Shown in pieces: positions 1 through 12,300 of a DNA stretch of 64,000 bases (the first letter of the stretch is position 1; each line of letters begins with the position of its first letter). The stretch lies in contig CP136061.1 of NCBI GenBank assembly GCA_032622095.1, positions 219,200,373-219,264,372 of the forward strand, read 5' to 3'. This DNA comes from Siphonodentalium dalli (taxonomy: Eukaryota > Mollusca > Scaphopoda > Gadilida > Siphonodentaliidae). Below the pieces are notes generated by a model. The model was not told where the DNA came from. It did no database searches and saw only the letters and a program-made list of their open reading frames with translations. A program made the translations under genes and the position numbers.

Positions 1-102
1 AGCTTTCTGATGAATGGCAACAAGCCATATTTCCGACTAAATCCTGAAAAGTTACCCATAATTCTGCTGTGGTTAAGGAGTCAATTATTTAGGGCATTAC
101 TG
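1..102 (-). mobile_element. Family E foldback MITE, right half
   Basis: Right arm of the CAGTAATGCCC foldback element, cut by the window edge; ends CATTACTG followed by TA. Tc1/mariner-type by its TA target and terminal sequence; superfamily is inferred. Confidence 0.8.
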
Positions 103-217
103 TACATAACAGAACCCATGTTTTTTGCTTAAATGAGAAATTGCAACCAAAATGTAGGGTTTTTTTCTATGACCTTGATGCTCCACTTAGTTCTAAGTAG
201 AATGATTTATTTTTCAG

Positions 218-316
218 GACAATAACCCATTTGAGTTGAAGCTGAATGTTACTGAGACAGAGTTTGTGGTAGTGGAGAACTGTAAGTGCTGGGATACCAA
301 TGCTGTCATATTAAAG
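218..316 (+). CDS. VPS13D: VPS13D exon 1 of window
   Basis: Acceptor TTTTTCAG, donor AAG/GTGTGT, 33 codons, phase 0 to 0. Contains FVVVENCKCWDTNAV, a VPS13D-type segment in the middle of the protein ahead of the UBA. It joins in frame to exon 2. Earlier exons lie upstream of the window. Confidence 0.9.
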
Positions 317-3300
317 GTGTGTATGTTTATTCCTCAAATCAATCTCTGATATTTCATTTGTGTTAAATTAAAGTCCCTTAACCCTTTACCCAACAAACCG
401 GCCAAAACCGGCCAAATAAAGCTTCAACAGCCTAAAATATCTTCGGTCTGTCTCAATAGAACCATACAAATATGGATATCATTGGAACCGGCTCATTGAC
501 CACATTGTGATGGTTACAGTTATGCCCTGTGCCAATGCATTCTCTTATATATGCGAGTCGACCATAGGTCGCCTCGCATATATAAGAGAATGCATTGGCC
601 TAAAAAAAATCTTTTTTTAACACTTTTTACCATTTTTTCTTACATTCTTTAACAATTTTATAATTTTTAATGTGTTAAGCCAATGCATTCTCTTATATAT
701 GCGAGGCGACCTATGGTCGACTCGCATATATAAGAGAATGCATTGGCACAGGGCCATTATGTTGGGTAAAGGGTTAAGTTCAGAAAAACATGTCTGTTCT
801 CTCAGATAGTTTTCGAATGGTTTTGACCAAGAAGTAGACCATGTAGTTCTTTTATTTATATAATTACTAAAAGGGTTGCAAACAAGAGGACCGACAGGCA
901 TGGCGTAATATGCCCGTTGGCCTGTTCCAAAGTGAATATCAAGAGAATACCTAATATTAGGAGTTACCATCTGAAAACCAAAAGAACAAAATGTTCTAAA
1001 TAAAAAAGGTGAAAATAAAAGAAATCCCTGATTCAAACACAACTTTGAGCCAATTCATCCACCAAGTGGTGATCTCACCTCGAGTTATTATCCATTAACC
1101 AAGAAAACCTGAATTTCAAAGTCGAAAAAGGTCCTTAACTCTGGTAAAAGTGGGCGATAAATGTATACATTGGAATAGTCTATTATTCATTTGGAGGGAT
1201 GTTCATGTAATAAAAGCAGATGACAGACAGGCAAAAAGGAAGATAAGTGCAGAATGATTCATATTCTTTGGTGGGGAAATGTTCAGGTAATAAGTTGAAA
1301 AACAACTTATGTTTGTTGAACTTATTATCTGAACATTTCCTGAGGAATAACTACTAATCAATGAGTATTTAGTAAAGAAAGAGTTAATTCCCTTTTTTTT
1401 TACAGATGACAGCAGTGGTTTCATATCGGCCGAAGTCAAATGAGCGGCCAATGTCGTGCAGCCTGCAGAGTTTGGAGGTGTTTTCTTGTTGCCTTCTTGC
1501 TGAGGAGGAAACTGCCATGTCCATTATTGACCCGATGACAATAAGCATAGATCTCAATGCTAATCCATTGCCTGATCTGAGAACTCGATCAACGCATGGA
1601 TTGCTGGATGCTAAGTTGTCTGAAGAGAAGAAGTTATTATTGGAGGTAATTTTAGATGTGAATCAGTGCCCTTGTTCTATAATATTTTCATAACGGGAGC
1701 TGTGCTGATGCAGCATTAAATATCATGTACCAGTGCATTCTCTTATATATGTGAGTCTCCCATAAGGAGTGTCGCATATATAAGAGAACGCACTGGCTTA
1801 CAATGTCGGGATATATATTGTTAGGCCAATGCATTGTCTTATATATGCAAGGCTCCCTATGGGAGACTCGCATATATAAGAGAATTCATTGGCACATGGT
1901 TTTCGCAAAATTTCAGGAAGCTCCAGTCATGGATTATCCCATTCAGTTATTTAAGTATACATTAGAATGGTCTATTATTCACCTGGAGGGATGTTCAGGA
2001 AATATTAGCACAGATGACAGACAGGCAAAAATATAATACAAGTGGAAAACGATTTATTTTCCTCGGTGAGAAATATTCACATAATAAATTCAACAAGGCC
2101 TAATTAAGAAGGTTTGTTGAACTTATTTTATGAACATTTAAGACAATTGCATTAGACAATATGTCGTCTCTCCTTATAGGACTTTCCCCAGTTCTCAGCT
2201 TACTATGCAAGGAAGAGTGGATTCTAATATTTTTCATTGAACTCATGGATGACATTTCACTTTACCTTTTACCTAACCCTTCAATATTGATTCCTATCTA
2301 TTTTCACTTGAAATAACATAGTTTCGTCAATCTTACAATTTATTTATGATCACATTTTCTGTTCCTAAATATAATTATGTTACAGTTGGGAGAATTGAAG
2401 CACGGTCAAAGCTTGCTTAAGGTACGGGTATCAAGCACAGTCTATTATGTTGACGAAGTTTACTTACTGTTTGAAATTGTGTAGCTAAAATCTTTATTCC
2501 ACACTTACTAACTTGAAGCACTTGTATTCAGTGGATTTCCACCATTGAATAAATTTATGTGTGCCTCCCAAAAGTGGAATACAAGCAAAAATTAATTACT
2601 TTGGCATTGTCTCTTAACTCTTTCACTGCCAAACGCGCATAAATGCGAACTTCGTAGACGCTGCCAATCGCGCATTTTTGCGAATTTGGTATGTAGCCTA
2701 ATGTATGGGATATAACTCTATTCGTTCCGGCATGTTTGACAGTGTACAATGTATTTATATGTAGTACTGTTGCGCGCGAACAATTTATAGCGACAATGTC
2801 CTCAAGGTCATGCTATTTCTCACGTTATGGGGGTACAGTCAGAGCCGGAATATTGCGTCATTGTTATTAGCACGTGGTTATCAGTCGAAAATGGCTGCTC
2901 GCAAAAGACTCAGGACTGAAGAAGTTATTGTTATTACCTCTATACTCTAATGATCGAGGGGCGCCTGTGGCGCATACGTTACTTATACCTATTATTTGTG
3001 TGGGCAGTAGCCTCTATTATAGGGGCGCCTGCGGCGCATAAGATACTATGGGTGGCGGGATGGGGTGGTGGGTGGATAACTAACCTCTATACTCTAATGA
3101 TCGAGGGGCGCCTGCGGCGTATAACATACTTATACCTATTATTTATAATACACCTTTACTGGTTTTGAACAACCCTCGTCTATTGTGTCGTTTTCCAGTG
3201 GTGATAACAGGCAACTAAATTAATAATGCTGGTGAGTTGACCATGCGTACGCCCGCGTGACCCATATAATTCACATAAATCATCGTAAAACCCAATTTTC

Positions 3301-6300
3301 CTGAAATTCAAGATGGCCGTCAAGATCACGTGACTTATAAGGGGCGGAGCAGGGTCATATGTCCCCCCTGCAGGTATATATACATATGGGTATGGTTATA
3401 TTATATATATCTACATGTATATTTGGAATTGTACCTATCAGGGAATATTCATGCAACAAAAGCACGAACTCAACAAAGTGCGCCATTGTATCTCATTTTG
3501 CTACAAATAGGTGGCAACTTGCATAAATCCAAGATGGACGCCAAGGTCACATGACCTATTTTATGTCCAAAGTGGGTTCATATAGGTTACTCCCGTGTAC
3601 CTTACTGTTGGACATCGTATAATTGGGTAGAAAATTAGAAAACAAACAACACACCCATTCATACCCACACAAACTGTACATATACAGGCAAATAGGGGCT
3701 CTTTCACGTTAAAGGTTGACCACATGTGGCCAAATAGGGTGAAAAAAAAGTGTTTTTCAAATTACTTTTTATTCATTAATTCATGTTAGGAACATCATAC
3801 TGGATCGCGAACTAAAGTTTCAGAGCAGTAGCAAGTGTATTTTAATTTTTCAGGCTTGGTCTATGCAGGATTCCCTCAAAATTGAAAATACTGAACAACT
3901 AATTTCTAATGTCTGAATTTTAATTATTATGCATCTGTTTCCGGAACAATATCACATGACATTGAGCATTGAACAATCAGAGAACATATATGTCAAAATT
4001 ACTGGAAAAATCTTTGAATTTCCATATTTTTTTAATTTATATGTAAATTATGAACTCTTAATATTCATATTCCCCAATTGTTATTCTCTGATAATATAAA
4101 GATGCTTCAGTAGTGTAAAGATTTTACTTCTCAAGTTGAAGTGCATGCTTCAAGGATTGTAATATTGAAATTATTTTCAAAATCGGACGAAAATTGACTC
4201 AACAAGAGCATATTTAAAAATTGCCAATTTCCACTGACTTATTCTCGGAGAGGACACACTTTTTTAACATTCATTCACTGTAGACATCAGAGTCTTGTAA
4301 CTCAATCATAGAAAGATTGCCGATTTTCATTGTCTTATTATATATTTTAGAGAACTTGAATAGACCTGTCAAACTGAAAAATGAGAAGATAAACATATTA
4401 AGACTCTTGGAAACATGACTCGACAAATGATAAGTTGGGGCAAAATCTGTTGTCTCATAACCGGTTTTTATGTGTACCCATACCATTGTATGGTACACGT
4501 AATGTTGACGTTCAGATTGACCACCCATCGTCCGTCCGTCTGTCTCTATCCGTACGTAGACATTTTACGCACGGTGCGATAACTCAAACATTTTCTATTC
4601 AATCGGAACCAAATTTTGTACGAGTTTCTCTAACTTTCTCATCCCAAAATGCCGGATGAGTTTGAAAATGGGTTTGATCCGATTGTTAAATAGAGGTATG
4701 GGCCTTTTTCGACTTAGAATTCACGCATGCTGCAATGACTCAAACATGTTTTTATCTGATTGGAACCAAATCTGGTATTTTGGTTTGTGATTTCGCAGCC
4801 CAAAATACAGATCAAGTTTGAATATGGGTTTGATTCAATTGTTTTACTGGAGTTATGGCCTTTTTTCGACTTACAATTATTCAGATGTGAGGTTTACTGA
4901 TTAATACAGGCTTTACTGTATATAAAGAGACAAGAGACACATGCAGACAAGGCGAATTATTGAAATAGAGTTAGTTTTAGCTGTCATATGTTAGCCCTAT
5001 TACAATCTGTAACTAATTGGCATTCACAAATGAATGGACTCTCCCATTTCATTCTAAAAGTAGAAATTGGAATAGTCCATTGTCCATTTGTATGGATGTT
5101 TTCAGAATATGAGCAGACAGAGCGAACCCACATTTAATATAGTAGTGGACTATTTAAATTTCAAAATTATTTGCAGTCTCACTGGGCCGATTTCAATAAT
5201 ACTTGGTATGGAGACATAGCTTATAATTTTTTCATAGGGTTGAGTGGATTTTAGGGAACAATGATTGGTGATAAGATTAACATTGATGGCTATGGGGTTG
5301 TCATGGATTTCATTTCAAGAACACAAATCAATGCTTTTCTATGTATGAAACAAATCTATTGAGTACTATAGAGCATCTATCATGTCAGGGGCTTCAAGGG
5401 GTCCTATTCAGGAGGCATTAAAAGGGACAGATAACTCTAAATAAAATAAGAACTTCAAAAAAGTTTTTCTCCAGTCCAGGCAGATAAACTTTGTTAATAC
5501 TTGGTGTGGATTATTGCGATGAACCATAATTTCCAATTTGTTCATCCCGTCACATATATGGTTGATTGAAATTTAGGGACCACGGAGCGCTTAGAAGATT
5601 AACATTGATTATTATTGATTTTAGCGTTCAAGCTACTTGTAAAACATTCTATTGGGGGTTACTTACTATTTTTATATGAACTGTGGTAATCTGTATTGAG
5701 TGTATCGAGGGGTCATAGGGGCAGAATCCTCATCGTGTTATGGCTGTACAAATATATGGATAATACTTTTGTATGGTCTAAACTATTTTATTGAGAGCTA
5801 TACAGACGACCAGGGTATGAACTGTGTTCATTTATCTCAGGTTACGTGTCCTATGGTATTCCAATGTTATTATGTGTACACACACATGGAGTATTCCTTT
5901 AATATTGCAAGTAAGTGCCGATACTCTGCAATCTGTTAAAAAATGTGTCCTCTCCGATAATTCAAGACAATTATATTTAACTATTGAGAAACACATGTTT
6001 TACAAACAACACTTCCATCAAACCACTTGTAATCACTGACATGATTATCAATAATCAAGAAATTCTTCAGATTGACAATTTACTCAGACAATTTCAGTTG
6101 AGCAGACATGAATTGCCTCAATGGAAATAAATTAAATAACACATTAGTAGCTCAAATTGGACACGGCATGTTGCATAAACTGTATTTTAATATAGTTTAT
6201 TATTACTACACACCTTTCTCATTAACAGAATGGTTATAGTTGAATATAAACCAATGTCTTCCAGAAAATCTCTGGGTTCTATGCTTAAATTCTCGGAGAG

Positions 6301-9300
6301 GACATTTTTTTTAACATTTAATGAGCTGCTGTACCAAATCGGGATGGTGCAGCCCACCAATTAAAGTTTATACACCCTCAATACTAGTGACAGTTTACCC
6401 ACAATACAAAATGATTTTCTCATTTCATTAATATTAGCAGTTGACAAAGATTCTCGGAGAGGACAGATTTTAACGGAATTTCTGTGCACATTTTTGGAGA
6501 ATTTAATATAATTTAAATAGACTAATACACAGAAAACTAATTTTACCATTAATCTTCTATACCATGAAATGTCCAACTGAACTATATTCCTGATCCATGG
6601 TTATTGTAAATTGTGTTTATGAAAAGCTTTATTTTAGATTCACATGCTATAAATCATTTAACGGAATATCTCAATAAACTTCAAATTCAAGTATCATCAA
6701 ACTGAATGCACGAAATTACTCAAATTTTTCACCACAAGATCAACCAGACATAAGCTAAAGATTAAATGAGGACATTTTTGGCAAACCCATAAATTAAAAT
6801 AAATATAAGGAAAACAAAATCATCACAGCAATGATTGGCCACTCAAAATATGCCAAAATTGGTACCTATCGCCCTATAATTTTGTTATTTTTTCAAATGT
6901 AGTAGTGAAATTTTGTCTGCAGGTTGGGCTGTGCGTCAGTACTATAGAAATATTATTAAGACACTCAAAACACAATGACAAATGCATCATTTTCCCTCCT
7001 ATCTGAAAAATTCATTTTGTCAACCTTTAACGTGAAAGAGCCCATAGCCACTAATCCAAGATGGCCGCCATTGTCACGTGACCTTGGTGGGCGTGTCCAC
7101 GGCGGCATTCGACAGGGTATACCTATTTCTATATACATGTGAAGTTTCAACTAATTATATTAGAAACTGCTTGAGATATAATGTATTACCCATATATACC
7201 TGAAATACATGGATATATGTACAGGATGCGTGGCACTGGGGGGTACGTCTGTGGTGGCGGGTGGCAGCGAAAGAGTTAACGCAATGGCAAAAATTATGTC
7301 AGCTATCTTGTTTGCATTGACTACTAAATGATTGACAGTTTATCACCAAAATTTAAAAATATTTCTCTTTACTATATTTCAATGAAACTCACTGCTGTTT
7401 CGGGCTTACTATTAGGAGGTACAAAGGTGCGGACTACCTGTATTTACATAACATGGCATGCATCGGAATTGTTTATCTGCCTAGAAATTGTTGCAGATCA
7501 CATATAGTAATATTCCTTTTGAGCGTTTTGTAATCATTAAATAAAACCCTGTAGCTCGTTCAATAAAAGCTACATGATTATGATGTGCATTGTGTTCTAT
7601 TGATTCATTCTGTTATATTCTATTTCAAAGTTTTTATTATGGTTTTGTTATTCATACTTTTATAAAATAATTTATATCTTTGTGGCAGCATCATCAAGCT
7701 TCAAATAATAAAACCTAGTTGCTACTAGCTTTTGCCTAATGATAGATATAAAAATAGGTTGATAAGGCCACACACAAAGTCAATTTCCCATTGCTCAGAC
7801 TCGCATGCATGGTACCGAAACACTGCGCGTGCAAACTTTTTATTCACGTTCAATCTGTCGGGCAAAGTTTTAAATGTGACGAAATAATTACGGTATGTTT
7901 TTTTATACAAACACACACAGAATTGAGATCGACCAGACCTGTTTCCCAGTTCAGATTTCTAATTCATTAATGTAGCTATGTAACTATGTTCATACATTTG
8001 TTAAATATGTAATGTATTTCGACTACAACCTCAGTTAAATATGCCTCGGTCATACTTGTTCGGGTGATTTTTAGTAAATTAAATCACATGGAATCAATCA
8101 ACTAACATTTCACGGACATCTGTGGGGGTATTAGTGGCCAAGGGCAACCCACAATTAGACCCAGTGCAAACCTATGCAGAGGAGGAATACTTTGTTGGTG
8201 CCCCAAAAATAAAATATAAATATGTGTCGGCATGATTTCAAATTATTTTGGCCTGAGAAATGTGAAATTGACTAAATACATGACATTCGACTCCATATAC
8301 CGTTATAGTATTTACTGTACTGATAGAAAGTATTGTCGCCAAAAGAAAAAATAGGGCTCCCTTTGTATAGCTTGTAATTTTAAAGAGCATATCAAACTTG
8401 TAAATTATTTATTATGAACTTTTACTTGTATTAAAAAATTCAAAATATAGAAAGAGATATATGGATTATATAATATATTTCTGCATTTTTCACCTTGTTC
8501 ATATGATGAATAAGTTGGTAGACAAGATAAATTGTTTAGAATGTCATTCTCTCTCATACCCTCTGCACAGGATAGCTTCCCTTAAAAACTAATGAATCTG
8601 CATACTAAAATACTGCAGAATAAGCAGCTTTGTTCCTTATTTCATAAATAAGTTCCTTGGACAATATAGGCCGACATGTTATGACATAATTTTCTTTTCT
8701 TTTGCAGGTTAGCTTCAACACGATGAACATACGTTTGTCATACAGTGATCTCAATATGTTTTTGGCAATATTGAATTCTCTACCTAAACAAGCATCAGAG
8801 GCACAGAGCCAGAGGAAAGAAACCATCACCTCTAATAAATTCCCAGGTAGGCTATCTTGTGTGTAATAAACCATATGTGGGAAAGAGCAACAGAATGAAA
8901 ATTGGGGACTGGAAAATTTGCAGTATCGATTTAACCCTTTCTATACTGAATGGATTCTCCCATTCAGCTATGAAAGAATACACTGGGATGTTCTATTATT
9001 CACCAGGAGGGATGTTAGAAATATAAGCAGATGACAAACAGATGAACATATATAATCAAGTGCAAAAGGAATCCTATTAATTGGTTGGAAATGTTTGATA
9101 ATAAATTATTATCTGAACATTTCCAAAGTGAACTACTCGTCAAGAGTATTTAGTAAAGAAATGGTTAAAGATATAAACTGATGCAGTGTTCATGCTGTCG
9201 GTGGCCAAAGTGGCCAATGGCCACTTTTTTCGAAAGTGGCCACAAAAACTTTTTTTCCACAAATGGAGACAGAAATCTAATTAAAAAGCACTGAAATAGA

Positions 9301-12300
9301 TCAACGAAGCTAGGCGACGAAATATCGCCCGTTTTGGACACGCGGGTTTCATACTTCAGATACATCATACAATGACAACCCAAATTGATTTTGTAAGGGG
9401 AGTGTTGATTGAGTGGTGATGGTTGTACAAAGGTGATTACTAATCGTCAAAAACCTTAATCTCTGCACTGGTTAAATCATATTTTGTTGATTAGGCGGTC
9501 TGTAAAATGAAATACGTAAATGCAATGTCCTATAATTCGATGTACCAGCGATGGCATGTCAGTTACGTAATGTGTCATAATTTGCCTCCCATCTTATCAC
9601 AACAACCGGGCTTAGCACCATAAAGGTTATTAATACAACAATAGGTATTCAACAGTTATCATCTCACGATAATAAGCAACAGAACTGTTGTTTTATTTTG
9701 ATGAAAATAGCGATGACAACTAACACACCTCATTACTTGATCAATTGGCGAACATGGTGTCAGCGACATTTGGCCATTTTTTTTTATTTGGCCACTAAAA
9801 AAATTTTGGCCAAAAGATTTTTCAGTCCAGCGCGAGCACTGAACTCAAGTGATAACAGCTATATTTAGACACATCAGCTTTGCATTAAAAATTCTATCAC
9901 TGTAGCGATATTCTTACCATGAAAGCTTCATGCAACATTTCCACATGAAAGGTTTGATATTTTGTTGATATGTCTAATGGCATGGCAACTTTTTTTATAA
10001 GAATGATAACTGGCTGCATTGTCCCATCACCTGCCTGTATTGCTAATTGTTTTAGGTTTATTGCAATACATGTTTTTACACCATACTCTCATAAAGACAG
10101 CTTTTGTATAGTAACCTGTCACTTTGATGAAGTTATCTAGAAACAATAGATATCAGTGGATATATATTGCGCTTGGATGCCACATGGATCAGATGGTAAG
10201 TTGCGTGGCACATTATGCCAACATAGGTCCAGTGATGACAAAGCTGCTTTGAATCCCCATAATCACGGATTCATGATCCATGACCAGGGAAGTCTGTCGC
10301 TTGCTTTCTGGGGGGAGGGGTCGATGGTTTCTCTGTACAGTAGAGTAATTTCCCAGTCAATTTAACCCTGTATATGGTCTTTCCTCCACCGTAAAACAGA
10401 CAACATTGTGATATGGCCTAGCGGCTGAATTGACAATATATAAGAAATGGCTGGAAGATCGATTTGGCACATTGAATTATGACTGGCAGAGTAACAGGGT
10501 TCCCTCGGATTCTTGAAAACAATTGGTTATCTTTGTATTTAAAAAATAACTTTTTAAGGGTCCTTGAAATTCCAGTCCCCACCCTTTAAAACCCTTGAAA
10601 ATGAACGTAATAAACACAAGATAGAAGGTAAACATTGGTTATAATGTGATATGAATTGCACACTAACACAAGATGTCAACACTCATAGAACCATTCGGAA
10701 CAGTGTCCTTTGACCGACTGACATAGAGCGTAAACAGTGGTTATTACACACTATGGATTTCACACCGTTTACCGTAGTAACAATCGTCCAAGTATCTATG
10801 TATCGCATTGTGATTGGCCAATGACTATGCCATCCAGCTATAGACGAATCAAAGTGCACGTAATATATCTGGTATTACCAATGAATTATGTCTGGAGGGA
10901 AATGCAAATTCAACGATAAATGGATGGACACCCTTGTGTCGGATAAGTTTAATCCATGACTGTGACTACTATTGATACTATAACTACCTGTATTGTGATT
11001 TAAGTCTGATGAAACACTGTTAATAGGATGTGCATCACCCAAGCAGATTGATAACATTATGTACTACTATTGATACTATAACTACCTGTATTGTGATTTA
11101 AGTCTGATGAAACACTGTTAATAGGACGTGCATCACCCAAGCAGATTGATAACATTATGTACATCATCGCTCTTTGGAAATATTAAATGTCAACTTGAAG
11201 TAGTTCCGGCTTGTATTACTCTTGTGGTATAAACAATATGTATTCAATGGTTGGTATTCCATTGCAAGCATGTGTCTCACACCCACTGGTGTGGAATAAA
11301 TACTGTTATCACAGCACTCTACTTTTTCCAGGTTACACGGTTCCTGTGGGAGCTTGAAAACCATTGAATTTTGAGTATATACCTCCTTGAAAACCCTTGA
11401 ATTTTGACCCCAAATACTTCTTCAAAACCCTTGAATTTCAAATGAAAATAGCTGCAAGAACCCTGAGTAATTAAACAAAGTGTGTGAATCCCAAATTAAT
11501 ACAAACTTTGTTTAATTACTCTGCTGGTCAAAACCAATGACTACAATCAATCAATACCAGTACATTTTAATAGAACATAATAACATGAACAACTTTTCAA
11601 AATTACCGGATGATAACTTTAGTAAGTCAGAACTTAATGGAACGAAATTTGGTATGTGGGTTTACTGACACAAAATACAGGTCAAGTTTGAATTTTGGGT
11701 TATGCCCGCCTATTTTCATCAGAGTTATGGTCCTTTGTCATAATTACCACCGGCATATTTTTCCCCGCCCTGGCGATGCTTTTGTTATGCATTGGAGGCA
11801 GCAGCTGTTGCTTGATAAACATTGGAAATATTTGTGTAAACCATAAGTGATTTGTACTGATTCTTACAGCCACTAATTGTGTGAATGTAGAGGGTGTGTG
11901 ATTATACCACAATAAACCAAATCAAACGAAACATTGTGCTTGCTGCAATTTTAGAATGAACTATCTCTGAATTATTGTTATTACCACACTTGTGCATGTA
12001 GCTCCAAAATGATAGCAGCTCCACATATCTTTTCCCTATCTGAATGTTAAAGTCATTTCCTTGATCTCTATATACTTCCAGTGAATGATGTTATGAGGCT
12101 TATGGAATTAGGATTTTCTCAGCCTGATTGTGAACAAGCATTAGAGAGAAACAGTGGAAAGCTAGAGGCCGCCGCCATCTGGTTACCGGACAACTGCTCG
12201 CCGGGTCCTCAGGCTGCCAAGGCTGAAGACAAACGACAAATCACTGGCGTTGATGTGAGATTCAAGTTATTTTTTAGCTACACATTAGTAGTCCTAATTT

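Larger units (their letters stand above)
2618..7275. mobile_element. 4.66 kb TTAA-flanked inverted-repeat element in intron 2
   Basis: TTAA at 2614-2617 and 7276-7279; ends CTCTTTCACTGCCA and TGGCAGCGAAAGAG. It holds no ORF above about 90 codons, so it is non-autonomous or decayed. It contains a 73-bp tandem repeat, a nested inverted-repeat element (3696-7043) and three AAGATGG...GTCACGTGAC-like segments (3310, 3530, 7058). piggyBac-like membership is inferred from TTAA and end sequence only. Confidence 0.75.

Noticed and set aside
541-560. TATATA in the hairpin arms as promoters
   Set aside because: They are part of the inverted repeat and mirrored on both strands; nothing shows transcription starting there.
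617-1042. 141-codon minus-strand ORF
   Set aside because: It runs through a family A hairpin; the CILLYMR/RIYKRMHW peptides recur wherever the hairpin occurs and simply reflect the palindrome.
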